From: Paraburkholderia susongensis | GTDB taxonomy: Bacteria; Pseudomonadota; Gammaproteobacteria; Burkholderiales; Burkholderiaceae | Length of the DNA: 64,000 nucleotides | Assembly: GCF_900177725.1 (NCBI RefSeq) | Contig: NZ_FXAT01000005.1 | Coordinates: 62,001 to 126,000 of the forward strand | Direction: 5' to 3' | Shown here: positions 43,084-51,529 of the stretch, one piece after another | How positions within the stretch are numbered: the first letter of the stretch is position 1 | Layout: each line of letters begins with the position of its first letter | The notes under the pieces: generated by a model | Database searches by the model: none | Told to the model about the DNA's origin: nothing | Seen by the model: the letters and a program-made list of their open reading frames with translations, nothing else | Made by a program: the position numbers and the translations under genes

Positions 43084-44610
43084 CTACGATGTGGCGGATG
43101 GCTCCCGCGCAATCTGTTCGAAGGTCTGCCGCAGCGTGTCGTAGAGCCCGTGAAACGTCGCGAATCTCGCGTCATAGAGCGCGCCGAGCGACCGGTCCGG
43201 TTGATTGCGGTCAACCACGCGCAGACAGCCGACGGCTTCGTCGAGAGACGACCAGCGTCCGCTGCCCACGCCTGCCGCCAGAACGGCTCCGTAGGCGCCG
43301 CCTTCCGCGGCGCCGGTGACTGTGCTGACCTCGCATTGGAGTACATCGGCCAGCATCTGCCTCCAGAACGGCTCGGCGGTGGCGCCACCGGATGCGCGCA
43401 GTTCGCTCCCGCCGAGCCCTGCGTTCGCACACAGCGCCGCGATGCTCCTCAGGTTCAGGAGGACGCCCTCGATCGTGCTTCGGACCAGATGCGCACCGGA
43501 GTGCATCGTCGTCAGGCCAATCCACGCCCCTCGACCATTCGCACTAACGTGCGGGCAGCGCTCGCCAAGCAGATACGGCAGAAACAACAGGCCGGCCGCC
43601 CCCGGTTCGGCACTACGCGCGAGTTCGATCAACTCGGCGTAGCTGGGCAGCGCCCGTTCGCGGTTGAACTGTGCAAGCGAGTTGCGCAGCCATTCGAACG
43701 CACCGCCTGCGCTAAGCGTCACGCCCATCACATGCCAACGCCCCGGCGCGTTCCCGCATGAAATCTGCAGGCTGCCGTCCGGATTCGGGCACTCGCGCCC
43801 GCCCGCCGCAACGATACCCGCCGTTCCCAGCGTTACGCCGAGCATGCCGCGGTCGATCACACCCATCGAGGTGGTCTGGATGACCGAATCGCCGCCGCCG
43901 CCGAAGACCGGCGTGCGCGCCGGCAAACCCCAGCGCTCCGCCAGCTCGGGCCGCAATGTCCCGGTCCGTTCGGATGACTCGACCACGTCGGGTAACAGGC
44001 TGCGAGGAAGATCGAGCAGCGTCAGCAAATGCGTCGACCACTGGCGTTTGCGCACGTCGAAGAGCCCCGTGCCCGATGCGTCCGAGACGTCGGTTACGTA
44101 TTCGCCGGTCAGCCGGTAGCGCAGATAATCCTTCGGATTCAGCATGCGGCGCATCCGTTCGAACAGCGCCGGCTCGTGCTCACGCATCCATAGCAGCTTG
44201 CCCGCCGTGAAGCCGGGCAGCATCCGGTTCTGTACGAGTTGCAGCAGCCCGTCGAGCCCACCCGCTCGCGCGGTGATCTCTTCGCACTGCGGCGCCGCGC
44301 GCTGGTCGCACCAGAGCATGGCCTGGCGCAGCACCTCGCCGTTTTCATCGAGCGGCGTCAGGCCGTGCATCTGGCCGCTCAGCCCGATGCCCTCGATCGC
44401 GCGCCGATCCGGCAATGCGGCCAGCACCTGTTCAAGTGCGCGCTGTGCGGCGTCCCACCAGTGTGCCGGCTCCTGTTCGGCCCAACCCGGATTCAACGAT
44501 ACGACCGGATAACCGACTAGCGCCTTCGCGCTCACGTTGCCCTGCCTGTCCACCGCGATCGCCTTGCAGGCCGACGTGCCGATATCGATTCCCAGCAACC
44601 AGCTGTCCAT
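43084..44610 (-). CDS. xylB: xylulokinase (FGGY family)
   Basis: This 508-residue sugar kinase opens MDSWLLGIDIGTSACKAIAVD (phosphate loop, shown in part), followed by PGWAEQEPAHWW and GLSGQMHGL, which are characteristic of xylulokinases. The second FGGY part includes GGGGDSVIQTTSMGVI and MHSGAHLVRSTIEGVL. It phosphorylates D-xylulose, or a related ketose, with ATP to the 5-phosphate. In this operon it would feed RpiA and the pentose phosphate pathway. Substrate range in the family varies (xylulose, ribulose, erythrulose), so a pentulose is the safe call. Confidence 0.88.
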   Translation of the reverse strand: MDSWLLGIDIGTSACKAIAVDRQGNVSAKALVGYPVVSLNPGWAEQEPAHWWDAAQRALEQVLAALPDRRAIEGIGLSGQMHGLTPLDENGEVLRQAMLWCDQRAAPQCEEITARAGGLDGLLQLVQNRMLPGFTAGKLLWMREHEPALFERMRRMLNPKDYLRYRLTGEYVTDVSDASGTGLFDVRKRQWSTHLLTLLDLPRSLLPDVVESSERTGTLRPELAERWGLPARTPVFGGGGDSVIQTTSMGVIDRGMLGVTLGTAGIVAAGGRECPNPDGSLQISCGNAPGRWHVMGVTLSAGGAFEWLRNSLAQFNRERALPSYAELIELARSAEPGAAGLLFLPYLLGERCPHVSANGRGAWIGLTTMHSGAHLVRSTIEGVLLNLRSIAALCANAGLGGSELRASGGATAEPFWRQMLADVLQCEVSTVTGAAEGGAYGAVLAAGVGSGRWSSLDEAVGCLRVVDRNQPDRSLGALYDARFATFHGLYDTLRQTFEQIAREPSATS

Positions 44611-44621
44611 GGCGGCTCCGT

Positions 44622-46064
44622 TTACGCGCCGTGATGCACGCGCAGGTGCTTCAGGTGCAGATAGCCTTCCAGCCCCTCATGCCCGTGCTCGTACCCGATG
44701 CCGCTCTGCTTGCGGCCGCCGTACGGCGCGTTCATGATGCCCGCGTCCACGTTGTTGATCGCCACGCTGCCGAATTCGAGCGCACGTCCGAGCTCGAAGG
44801 TCTCGCGCAGGTCTTCGGTATACGCATAGGCTGCCAGACCGGAGGGCGTACCGTTGGCGAGCGCGATCGCTTCGTCGAGTGTTGCGAACGGCGCGATGCC
44901 CACGACCGGACCAAAGGTCTCTTCGTGCATGACCAGCATCTCCGGCGTGCAGTCCGCGAGCACGGTGGGCGAGTAGAACAGGCCTTCCGCCTCACCGGTG
45001 CGGCCGCCGCCGCTCAACACGCGCGCACCACGCTCGCGCGCATCCGCCACGTGACGCTCCACCTTGCCCACCCCCGCGCGCGTCGCCATCGGTCCCACAT
45101 CGGCGCGTTCGTTGAGGAGGCCATCGGCGACAACCAGCGACGCCGCACGCGAGCCCAGCGCATCGACAAACGACGCGTAGACCGATTCATGGACATACAC
45201 CCGGTTGATCGCAATGCAGATCTGTCCGGCGTTGCGGAACCCGCGGCGCAATGTGCCCGCGACAGCCCGCTCGAGATTGGCATGCTTCGTCACGATGATC
45301 GGGCAGGTTCCGCCGAGCTCCAGCGAGAAAGACGTGATACCGGACACCGTTCGGTAGATGTCCTCACCCGCCGCCTGCGAGCCGGTGAATGCGACCTTGT
45401 CCACGTCCGGATGGCCGACCAGCAGTCTTCCCGTTTCGCGGCTCCCGGTAACGAGATTCGCCACACCAGCGGGCACGCCTGCCGCGTGCAGGCAACGGAA
45501 CAGCGCGACCGCTGACGACGGCGTGTATTCCGACGGCTTCACGACGATCGTGCATCCCGCTCCCAGCGCGGCAGCGAGCTTCCACCCGATCAGCTCGACC
45601 GGATAGTTCCAGGGCGCGATGGCCGCCACGACACCCACCGGCTCACGTTCGATGATGCTTGTGAAGCCATCTTCCTCGTTCGGAATCGTCGTGCCGAATA
45701 CGCGTACCGCCTCTTCCGCGTAGTAGTGGAATGCCTTCGCGAGTTTGCGGACTTCGCCCAGCGCTTCCGCGAGCGGCTTGCCCATCTCTTCCGTGATCGC
45801 CGCCGCGATCGTCCGCTCGTCCTTCTCGATCTCCGCCGCGATCCCATGCAGGAACCGCGCGCGCTCGAACGGATTGGTCCGGCGCCAGCCCGGCCACGCG
45901 CGGCGCGCAGCCTCGACGGCGCGCTCGACCACCGCCGTACCGGCCTCGGGCGTCCGCGCAACCACCTTGCCGGTGGCCGGGTTGATTACGTCGATCCATT
46001 CACCGACGCCGTCATTGGACATCCGGCCGTCGATGTATTGCGTGCATTCCCTGATCAATGTCAT
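44622..46064 (-). CDS. NAD-dependent aldehyde dehydrogenase
   Basis: This 480-residue ALDH has catalytic Cys in FRNAGQICIAINRVYV, Glu in LELGGTCPIIV (TCP replaces the usual KNP), and IAPWNYPVELIGWK. It belongs to the broad succinate-semialdehyde/lactaldehyde/glycolaldehyde dehydrogenase group. ATG 46064 is chosen; the longer frame starts at a TTG (46088) without a clear site. It lies between the ABC permease gene and xylB, so its substrate is likely a sugar-derived aldehyde such as glycolaldehyde or a pentose itself; both are speculative. Confidence 0.85.
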   Translation of the reverse strand: MTLIRECTQYIDGRMSNDGVGEWIDVINPATGKVVARTPEAGTAVVERAVEAARRAWPGWRRTNPFERARFLHGIAAEIEKDERTIAAAITEEMGKPLAEALGEVRKLAKAFHYYAEEAVRVFGTTIPNEEDGFTSIIEREPVGVVAAIAPWNYPVELIGWKLAAALGAGCTIVVKPSEYTPSSAVALFRCLHAAGVPAGVANLVTGSRETGRLLVGHPDVDKVAFTGSQAAGEDIYRTVSGITSFSLELGGTCPIIVTKHANLERAVAGTLRRGFRNAGQICIAINRVYVHESVYASFVDALGSRAASLVVADGLLNERADVGPMATRAGVGKVERHVADARERGARVLSGGGRTGEAEGLFYSPTVLADCTPEMLVMHEETFGPVVGIAPFATLDEAIALANGTPSGLAAYAYTEDLRETFELGRALEFGSVAINNVDAGIMNAPYGGRKQSGIGYEHGHEGLEGYLHLKHLRVHHGA

Positions 46065-46100
46065 TTCGGTTATTCCAGAAAGGGGCAAGAAACTTCGGAC

Positions 46101-47129
46101 TCAGCGGCTCACGAACTTCACGCGCACGGCATCGACCGCCACCGCGACAAAAATCAGGATGCCGCCGATCATCTGCACGTAGAAGGACGGAACCGACGTG
46201 ATCGCGAGCCCGACATGAATCACAGTCAACAGCAGCACGCCGCCCAGGATGCCGGCCGTACCCCCGCGGCCACCGAATACGCTGACTCCGCCAATGATCG
46301 GCGCCGCAATCGCATAGAGCAGAAACCCTTCGCCCTGATCGGACGTGATGGCCATCTGCCACGCCGCCAGCAGGTAACCCGCGATGCCGGACAGCAGGCC
46401 CGAAATCGTGAACGCGATGATCTTGACCCGTCCAACCCGGATACCCGCGGAGTTGGCCGCGAGCACGTTTCCGCCGGTCGCATACAGTTTGCGGCCCAGC
46501 ACGGTGCGGCGCAGCAGGAAAGCCATGCCGATCAGGGCGATCACGAACACGACCGGCATCACCGGCCAGTTGCCGATCGTGTACTGCCCGATCCAGATAT
46601 AGCCGTCCGACATATCGGAAATCGTGTTCCCTTGCGTGGTCGCGAGCAATGCGCCCTGCAGGATGATCATCATCGCGAGCGTCTCGATCAGCGACACCAT
46701 CTTCAGCCGCGTAACGCACAGCCCGTTGAAGAAGCCGATCGCGGTAGAAACCAGAATGCCAACCGGCACGCCGACCGCGGCCGGCACCCCCATGCGGGTC
46801 GACAGCAATGCGCCTACGGCCGCGGAAAAACCCATGTTGCTCGCGATCGACAGGTCGATCTCCGCCACCATCAGCGGCAGCGACACCGCGAGTGCCAGCA
46901 GCCCCAGCACGGTCGATTGCAGGATGACGTTCTGGAAATTCGACACCGTGAAGAAGAACGGGTTGAGCACGCCAAAGATAATGATCAGCGCGACAAGCCA
47001 GATCCAGACGACGTTCTGGAAGAGCCATTGGCCCGTGGACAGCCGGGATGACCGCCGGGTGGCAGCGGGGGCCGTTGCCCCGCTGCTCACGACGGTGGCA
47101 CCGGCGGGAGAATTGTTCTGACCTTGCAT
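46101..47129 (-). CDS. sugar ABC transporter permease (RbsC type)
   Basis: This 342-residue inner-membrane protein shows about ten hydrophobic segments after a polar N-terminus, plus the RbsC/BPD_transp_2 features VAEIDLSIASNMGFSAAVG and GGVSVFGGRGGTAGILGGV. Two copies would form the channel of a ribose-type importer with the ATPase at 47151 and the binding protein at 48758. It lies 21 bases downstream of the ATPase gene. Sugar specificity is set mainly by the binding protein and cannot be read here. Confidence 0.92.
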   Translation of the reverse strand: MQGQNNSPAGATVVSSGATAPAATRRSSRLSTGQWLFQNVVWIWLVALIIIFGVLNPFFFTVSNFQNVILQSTVLGLLALAVSLPLMVAEIDLSIASNMGFSAAVGALLSTRMGVPAAVGVPVGILVSTAIGFFNGLCVTRLKMVSLIETLAMMIILQGALLATTQGNTISDMSDGYIWIGQYTIGNWPVMPVVFVIALIGMAFLLRRTVLGRKLYATGGNVLAANSAGIRVGRVKIIAFTISGLLSGIAGYLLAAWQMAITSDQGEGFLLYAIAAPIIGGVSVFGGRGGTAGILGGVLLLTVIHVGLAITSVPSFYVQMIGGILIFVAVAVDAVRVKFVSR

Positions 47130-47150
47130 GTTGCTGTCTCCAGTATTTAA

Positions 47151-48662
47151 TCAGACCGTTGCGGTCCCGAATGCGGCTTCGAGAATGACGTCCTTGCTGA
47201 GCTCCGCACCCACGTATTCGTGCTGCACGCGGCCCCCGACGAAAATACACACACGGTCGACAAGCCGTACCAGTTCGTCGAGATCGCTGGTAATGACGAT
47301 CACGCTCAGCCCCTCGCGGGTCAGCGAATCGACTAGTTGATGAATCTCTTCTTTCACGCCGACGTCGATACCACGAGTCGGCTCGTCGAGAATCAGCAGG
47401 CGCGGCCCGGTTGCGAGCAGGCGGGACAAGACGACCTTCTGCGCGTTTCCGCCGCTCAACGTACCCACCGCGACTTCCGGCGTAGGGGCTTTGACGCGCA
47501 GCGTCTTGAAGTAGTGATCAACCACCTGCTGTTCGCGGGCCTTGTTAACGACACCGGCTACCGATAGTTCGCCGAGGCTCGACATCGAGATGTTGTGACC
47601 GATGCTTTGCAGGCCAACGAAGCCATCGCGATGGCGATCATCGGACAGGTAAGCGATGCCTGCGGCAAACGCGGCCTGCGGGTGATCGGGGAGCGTGACC
47701 GGATTGCCAGCATGACTGAACGCCCCGGCAGATGCGCGATTCAGGCCGAACAGCACCTTGGCGAATTCCTTCGCACCGGAACCCGGCAGTCCGGCGAAGC
47801 CAACGACTTCGCCAGGCGCGATCTCGAAATGATCGATCTCGATGCCAGGCGCTCGCAGTCCATCCATCCGCCATCCCGAGCCCGTCTTCTTCCCGGGGTT
47901 CTGTCGATAAAACAGCGGCACGTCCCGCCCGATCACGAGCTCGGACAATGCGTCGGAATCGATCGATTCGAGCGTGTCCATCTCGCCGGCAAGACGGCCG
48001 TTGCGCAGCACCGAGACGCCGTCACAGATACTGAGGATCTCCTCGTTGTAATGCGAAATAAACACGAAGCTCACACCGGTCGCTTTCAATTCGCGCATGA
48101 AATCGAACATGTGATCGCGGTCCGCGAGCGTCAAGGCGGCGGTCGGCTCGTCCAGGATCAGAAGCTTTCCGCCACTGAAAAGCGCACGAAGAATATTGAG
48201 CTTGCGCTTCTCGACGGCCGACAATCGGCCCGCGGACATCCCGGGATCGAGTCCTGTATCAGCAAGCGCCCGCACCGCCTCATCGTGCAATGCACGCTGG
48301 TCGACCACGCCCGGCAAACCGCGCTTGACTGGCCAGTGTCCCAGCATCAGATTGTCCGCGACGGTCATCGATTCGACGATCATCGGCTCTTGCGTGACCA
48401 GGAAAACGCCACGCGCTTCCATCTGCTTCACGTCGCTTCCCTGGATCTCCTCACCATCGAGAAAGATCTTGCCTTCCGTTGGGGAAATCAGGCCCGAGAT
48501 CAGGCTGACGAGCGTCGATTTGCCCGCTCCGTTCTCACCGAGTAGCCCATGGATCGTCCCGCGGCGGATATGGATGGAAACGTGATCGAGCGCTACCACG
48601 GCCTTGTAGCGTTTGACGATGTCCTGCGTTCTCAGAATGTAGTCGGTCGATGCTTGCGTCAT
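47151..48662 (-). CDS. sugar ABC transporter ATPase (RbsA type, two ABC domains)
   Basis: This 503-residue tandem ATPase has first-domain Walker A GLLGENGAGKSTLVSL and LILDEPTAALT, with signature LSAVEKRKLNI. The second domain has a degenerate Walker A (GLPGSGAKEF) but keeps LSGGNAQKVVLSRLL and LILDEPTRGIDVG, as usual for RbsA, XylG and AraG. The frame is open to 48779, but ATG 48662 gives the family start. It energises import by the permease at 46101. The C-terminal regulatory domain seen in maltose ATPases is absent, as expected. Confidence 0.94.
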   Translation of the reverse strand: MTQASTDYILRTQDIVKRYKAVVALDHVSIHIRRGTIHGLLGENGAGKSTLVSLISGLISPTEGKIFLDGEEIQGSDVKQMEARGVFLVTQEPMIVESMTVADNLMLGHWPVKRGLPGVVDQRALHDEAVRALADTGLDPGMSAGRLSAVEKRKLNILRALFSGGKLLILDEPTAALTLADRDHMFDFMRELKATGVSFVFISHYNEEILSICDGVSVLRNGRLAGEMDTLESIDSDALSELVIGRDVPLFYRQNPGKKTGSGWRMDGLRAPGIEIDHFEIAPGEVVGFAGLPGSGAKEFAKVLFGLNRASAGAFSHAGNPVTLPDHPQAAFAAGIAYLSDDRHRDGFVGLQSIGHNISMSSLGELSVAGVVNKAREQQVVDHYFKTLRVKAPTPEVAVGTLSGGNAQKVVLSRLLATGPRLLILDEPTRGIDVGVKEEIHQLVDSLTREGLSVIVITSDLDELVRLVDRVCIFVGGRVQHEYVGAELSKDVILEAAFGTATV

Positions 48663-48757
48663 GGTTTGCTTCCCAATCTGAACCTGGCGTGTAACCGTCG
48701 CTGTGCCACGTTGGTTACACGCATGCTGAGCCTGTACTGTCGCGACCTGCCGTGCGC

Positions 48758-49846
48758 TCAGTTGTAGCGCAAACCCCATTCGTTGTACGCGATATTCCCC
48801 CAGTGGCGCTTGTCGTGTACGGAGCTGGCGTCGACGATGTACGGAGGAATCACGAGACTGGGTCCGGAATCGGATTTTGCAATCTGCCCCTTCTCCCAGA
48901 AGTACTGACTATTCTGATAAGGGCCGAGCGGCACCGGCTTACCCTTCATCGCGTAACGATCGAGCATTTCAACCGTGATCTGCCCATATGCGATCGGATC
49001 CTGGGACACGACAGCATCCATATAGCCGCCGCCGATCCATTGCAACGCGGCCGGCTCGCCATCGATCGTCACGAAGATCACGTGCCCCTGCTCGCCGACC
49101 TTCTTCCATTTGCCCTTTTGCTGCAGAGCCGTCGCGATACCGCGCGCCGGCGAATCGCTCGGCGCGTGCACGGCATCGAGATCCGGGTACTCGGACAACG
49201 TCGACAGCGTCTCCGACAGCATGTTCTTCAGCATGCCCTCGGTTGGCCGGCTAATGACCTTGATCTGCGGGTATTGCTTGAACGTCGCATCCATCCCCTC
49301 TTTGCGCAGCCGCCATGCGACCGATTGCAGTGCGCCATAGCAGTTCAGCACCGTACCCTTCGGAGTGCCATACTTTTTCTTCAGGGCGTCGACGATCGTA
49401 TTCGCCGCCATCACGCCGCCCTGATAGTTGTCGAAATCCACCGTGATCGCGACGTCGCCGCCTTGACTCGGCGTATCGATGATGCCGACCGGGATTTTCT
49501 TCATGCCGTACTTCCGGATCGCGCTCACGATCGCCTGGCTGTCGATCGGGTCCGCGATGATCGCCGCGGGACTTTTCAGCATCAGACTCTGCCACTGCTC
49601 GAGTTGCGTAGTCGTGCTGAAGTTCGCATTGACCGCCTGGAACGTCCACCCCTTCGCCTCGACCGCCCGCTTTACGGCTTCCTGCTCTGTGGCGAAGAAG
49701 TAATAGTCGAGACTCTTGTTACTGAAAGGAACGAAGGGCTTGTCCTGAGCCGTCGCCCAGTCTGGCAACGCAAGTGCACCGGCCGCTGCCGCTGCCGTGG
49801 TCAAAAACTGCCTCCGCGTGACGAGGTGTTCGTCCTTCTTGGTCAT
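48758..49846 (-). CDS. sugar ABC transporter substrate-binding protein (RbsB family, Tat leader)
   Basis: This 362-residue periplasmic binding protein of the Peripla_BP_4 fold is first in the operon. Its leader has a twin-arginine motif, TRRQFLTTAAAAAGALALP, ending near ATAQ, so it is probably exported by Tat rather than Sec; this is uncommon but known for sugar-binding proteins. The core has AAIIADPIDSQAIVSAI and GDVAITVDFDNYQGGVMAAN as in ribose/xylose-type binders. ATG 49846 follows AGGAGATACC. The ligand is probably a pentose or pentitol judging from downstream xylB, rpiA and xylX. Confidence 0.92.
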   Translation of the reverse strand: MTKKDEHLVTRRQFLTTAAAAAGALALPDWATAQDKPFVPFSNKSLDYYFFATEQEAVKRAVEAKGWTFQAVNANFSTTTQLEQWQSLMLKSPAAIIADPIDSQAIVSAIRKYGMKKIPVGIIDTPSQGGDVAITVDFDNYQGGVMAANTIVDALKKKYGTPKGTVLNCYGALQSVAWRLRKEGMDATFKQYPQIKVISRPTEGMLKNMLSETLSTLSEYPDLDAVHAPSDSPARGIATALQQKGKWKKVGEQGHVIFVTIDGEPAALQWIGGGYMDAVVSQDPIAYGQITVEMLDRYAMKGKPVPLGPYQNSQYFWEKGQIAKSDSGPSLVIPPYIVDASSVHDKRHWGNIAYNEWGLRYN

Positions 49847-49917
49847 GTCCGGTATCTCCTGCTCCTGTGGTTGTAGATGCGGCGCAGATCGATCCGCCGC
49901 TGACGGTCGCCGAGCCT

Positions 49918-49927
49918 GTAGTACTAC
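49918..49927. promoter_or_regulatory. second operator palindrome of the sugar operon
   Basis: GTAGTACTAC is a perfect 10-bp palindrome. It repeats the half-sites of the 49936-49950 palindrome, with centres about 20.5 bp apart (two helical turns), and would lie just downstream of the predicted transcription start. Confidence 0.6.
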
Positions 49928-49935
49928 TCTGAAAA

Positions 49936-49950
49936 CGTAGTAATACTACG
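49936..49950. promoter_or_regulatory. main operator palindrome of the sugar operon (candidate RpiR site)
   Basis: CGTAGTAATACTACG is a palindrome with 7-bp perfect arms around one central base. It covers the -10 hexamer of the predicted promoter, so binding would block transcription. The RpiR gene inside the operon is the natural candidate regulator. Confidence 0.7.
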
Positions 49951-49971
49951 ATTCGCCGGACTCAATATCAA
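49943..49971 (-). promoter_or_regulatory. sigma-70 promoter of the ABC/xylB/xylX operon
   Basis: Reading leftwards, TTGATA (49971-49966, five of six to consensus) is followed by exactly 17 bases and TAGTAT (49948-49943, four of six). Transcription would start near 49936, giving a leader of about 90 bases before the binding-protein ATG. The -10 is inside the operator palindrome. Confidence 0.65.
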
Positions 49972-50366
49972 CCAAGGGATTTCCCCTGGATCGACGTCAT
50001 TCACTCACGAAATTGCCTAATTAACTTTAATATTCAATCATTTATCTTCAAATACCCGTCAATCATTCACTTCCACACCTAAACCAGGCTCCACCCTGCT
50101 TCACTAACAGTACGAAACCCATATCGTAGTGTTGCTAACATCAATCAGACAATTACCCTTCGAGAGATACGCAGCGCAGGAGAAGCACATGTGTTCTGAA
50201 AATTGGCAGCGACTGCCCGGACAATCTAGTCACTTCAAGCTAGTCGTTGCGTCAGGTATCGCGCGGGTAAGTGGGCAACAAGCTAGAGACGCACGAAGCT
50301 CGAGGCGGCGGCACAGTCGAGCCAGCCACTTAGCCAGGCTTCGTTCCTGCGCTGCCAGCAGGCAGC
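49972..50366. other. A/T-rich intergenic region
   Basis: About 395 bases with no supported gene. From 49990 to 50150 it is clearly A/T-richer than the surroundings. A lone CGTAGT half-site lies at 50125-50130. Short frames here have no ribosome site or domain. Confidence 0.4.
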
Positions 50367-50441
50367 AGCCTTGTCGCGCAGACTGAGTTGGAACCGGAAG
50401 TACCACCGCACCGCATGGCTGGTGATCGTCGCAGGGAACCG
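50367..50441 (-). mobile_element. IS6-family transposase N-terminal scrap
   Basis: The minus-strand frame reads RFPATITSHAVRWYFRF and then QLSLRDKAA. This is the N-terminal motif of IS6-family transposases (F-P-x-x-I-x-x-x-V-x-x-Y then S-L-R-D). It stops resembling the family after SLRD and lies directly after the LysR stop codon. It is a short inactive remnant. Confidence 0.6.
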
Positions 50442-50446
50442 GTGGC

Positions 50447-51403
50447 TTACGCGGCGCTTTTCGCGATCCTCGCCTTCAGCGCCTCGATGACCGCCCGCAC
50501 CTTGCCCGACGGATAGCTCGTCGGCGGAAACACGGCTTGCACATTCGAAGGCACGCCGGACCATTCGGGCAGCAACCGGACGAGGTCGCCGGACGCGACA
50601 TCGGCCCGGGTCGAGAAGTCGGTCAGCGCTGCAAAGCCTCCGCCCGCGAGAACCGCCGCTCGCGCCGAGGTCGCCGTGTTCACGCTCAGCGCGTTCACGC
50701 AGCGCACGCGGCGCACGGCTTTGTCATAAGCGACGCGGCCCGCTGCACGCCGACCGGCGTCATGCGTCAACTCGCGCGTCAACTCGAGCGTCGACGCATG
50801 CCTCAGCACCGTCATCGCGATATGCGGCAAGGACGCCAGCGCCTTCAGCGACCGTGGCATACCGTGCCGCGCGACAAACGCGGGACTCGCGACCAGCCAT
50901 CGCACGTAGCTGCCGAGTTTCACCGTGCGATAGTTCGAGTCCGGCAGATTGCCCAGCCGTACAGCCAGATCGATCCCCTCACCGATCAGGTCGACGTAGT
51001 GATCGGCGCAGATCAGTTCGACGTCGAGTTCCGGGTATGCGCCGCGCAGATCGACGAGCGCGGGCGCGACGATCTGTGCGCCGTAGTCGACAGGCGCGCT
51101 CACCCGCAGCGTGCCGCGCACCGGCGAAGCCTCGTCCGACACCGCTGAAAGCGCCTCTTCCGTGATCTGCAGGATGCGGCAGCTGGCGTCGTAAAACGCG
51201 CGGCCCGCATCGGTAACGGACAACTGCCGCGTGGTGCGCGCGATCAGGCTCGCGCCGATCTCGCGTTCGAGCCGCTGCATGTGCGCGCTGACCATCGTCT
51301 TGGCAATGCCGAGCCGTTCGGCGGCCGCCGTAAGCGACCCCGCCTCGACCACGGCGACGAACACCGCCAGCCGGTTCAGATTCACGTCGCGCACGTCAGT
51401 CAT
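50447..51403 (-). CDS. LysR family transcriptional regulator
   Basis: This 318-residue LTTR has an N-terminal winged helix (LNRLAVFVAVVEAGSLTAAA, then AKTMVSAHMQRLEREIG) and a periplasmic-binding-like effector domain. The sub-group with VRDVNLNRLAVF is common in proteobacteria. I take ATG 51403; the frame is open to 51469. It is divergent from the GST and flavo-iron-sulfur reductase genes (127-base gap), so it probably controls them. Its stop abuts an IS6 remnant. The effector is unknown. Confidence 0.9.
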   Translation of the reverse strand: MTDVRDVNLNRLAVFVAVVEAGSLTAAAERLGIAKTMVSAHMQRLEREIGASLIARTTRQLSVTDAGRAFYDASCRILQITEEALSAVSDEASPVRGTLRVSAPVDYGAQIVAPALVDLRGAYPELDVELICADHYVDLIGEGIDLAVRLGNLPDSNYRTVKLGSYVRWLVASPAFVARHGMPRSLKALASLPHIAMTVLRHASTLELTRELTHDAGRRAAGRVAYDKAVRRVRCVNALSVNTATSARAAVLAGGGFAALTDFSTRADVASGDLVRLLPEWSGVPSNVQAVFPPTSYPSGKVRAVIEALKARIAKSAA

Positions 51404-51529
51404 CGGCGATTGTCCACTTTCGATAGAAAATGTTTCCAAGCTTAGCAGTCTTCCCGAGCGTGCAGCCATTGCCTAATCTGGAGCTTCCCTGGCGCTTCTT
51501 CCCGCCGCGCTATCGTCTTGGAGAATGCG

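Noticed and set aside
45726..47051. Plus-strand open frame of 441 codons opposite the aldehyde dehydrogenase and ABC permease genes
   Set aside because: Highly charged, low-complexity composition; antisense to well-supported genes.
50125..50130. Third copy of the GTAGTA operator (CGTAGT)
   Set aside because: Only one half-site is present, with no inverted partner at the right spacing.
50129..50386. Possible 85-codon gene in the A/T-rich gap before the LysR gene
   Set aside because: No ribosome site or domain, and its second half overlaps the antisense of an IS6 transposase scrap.
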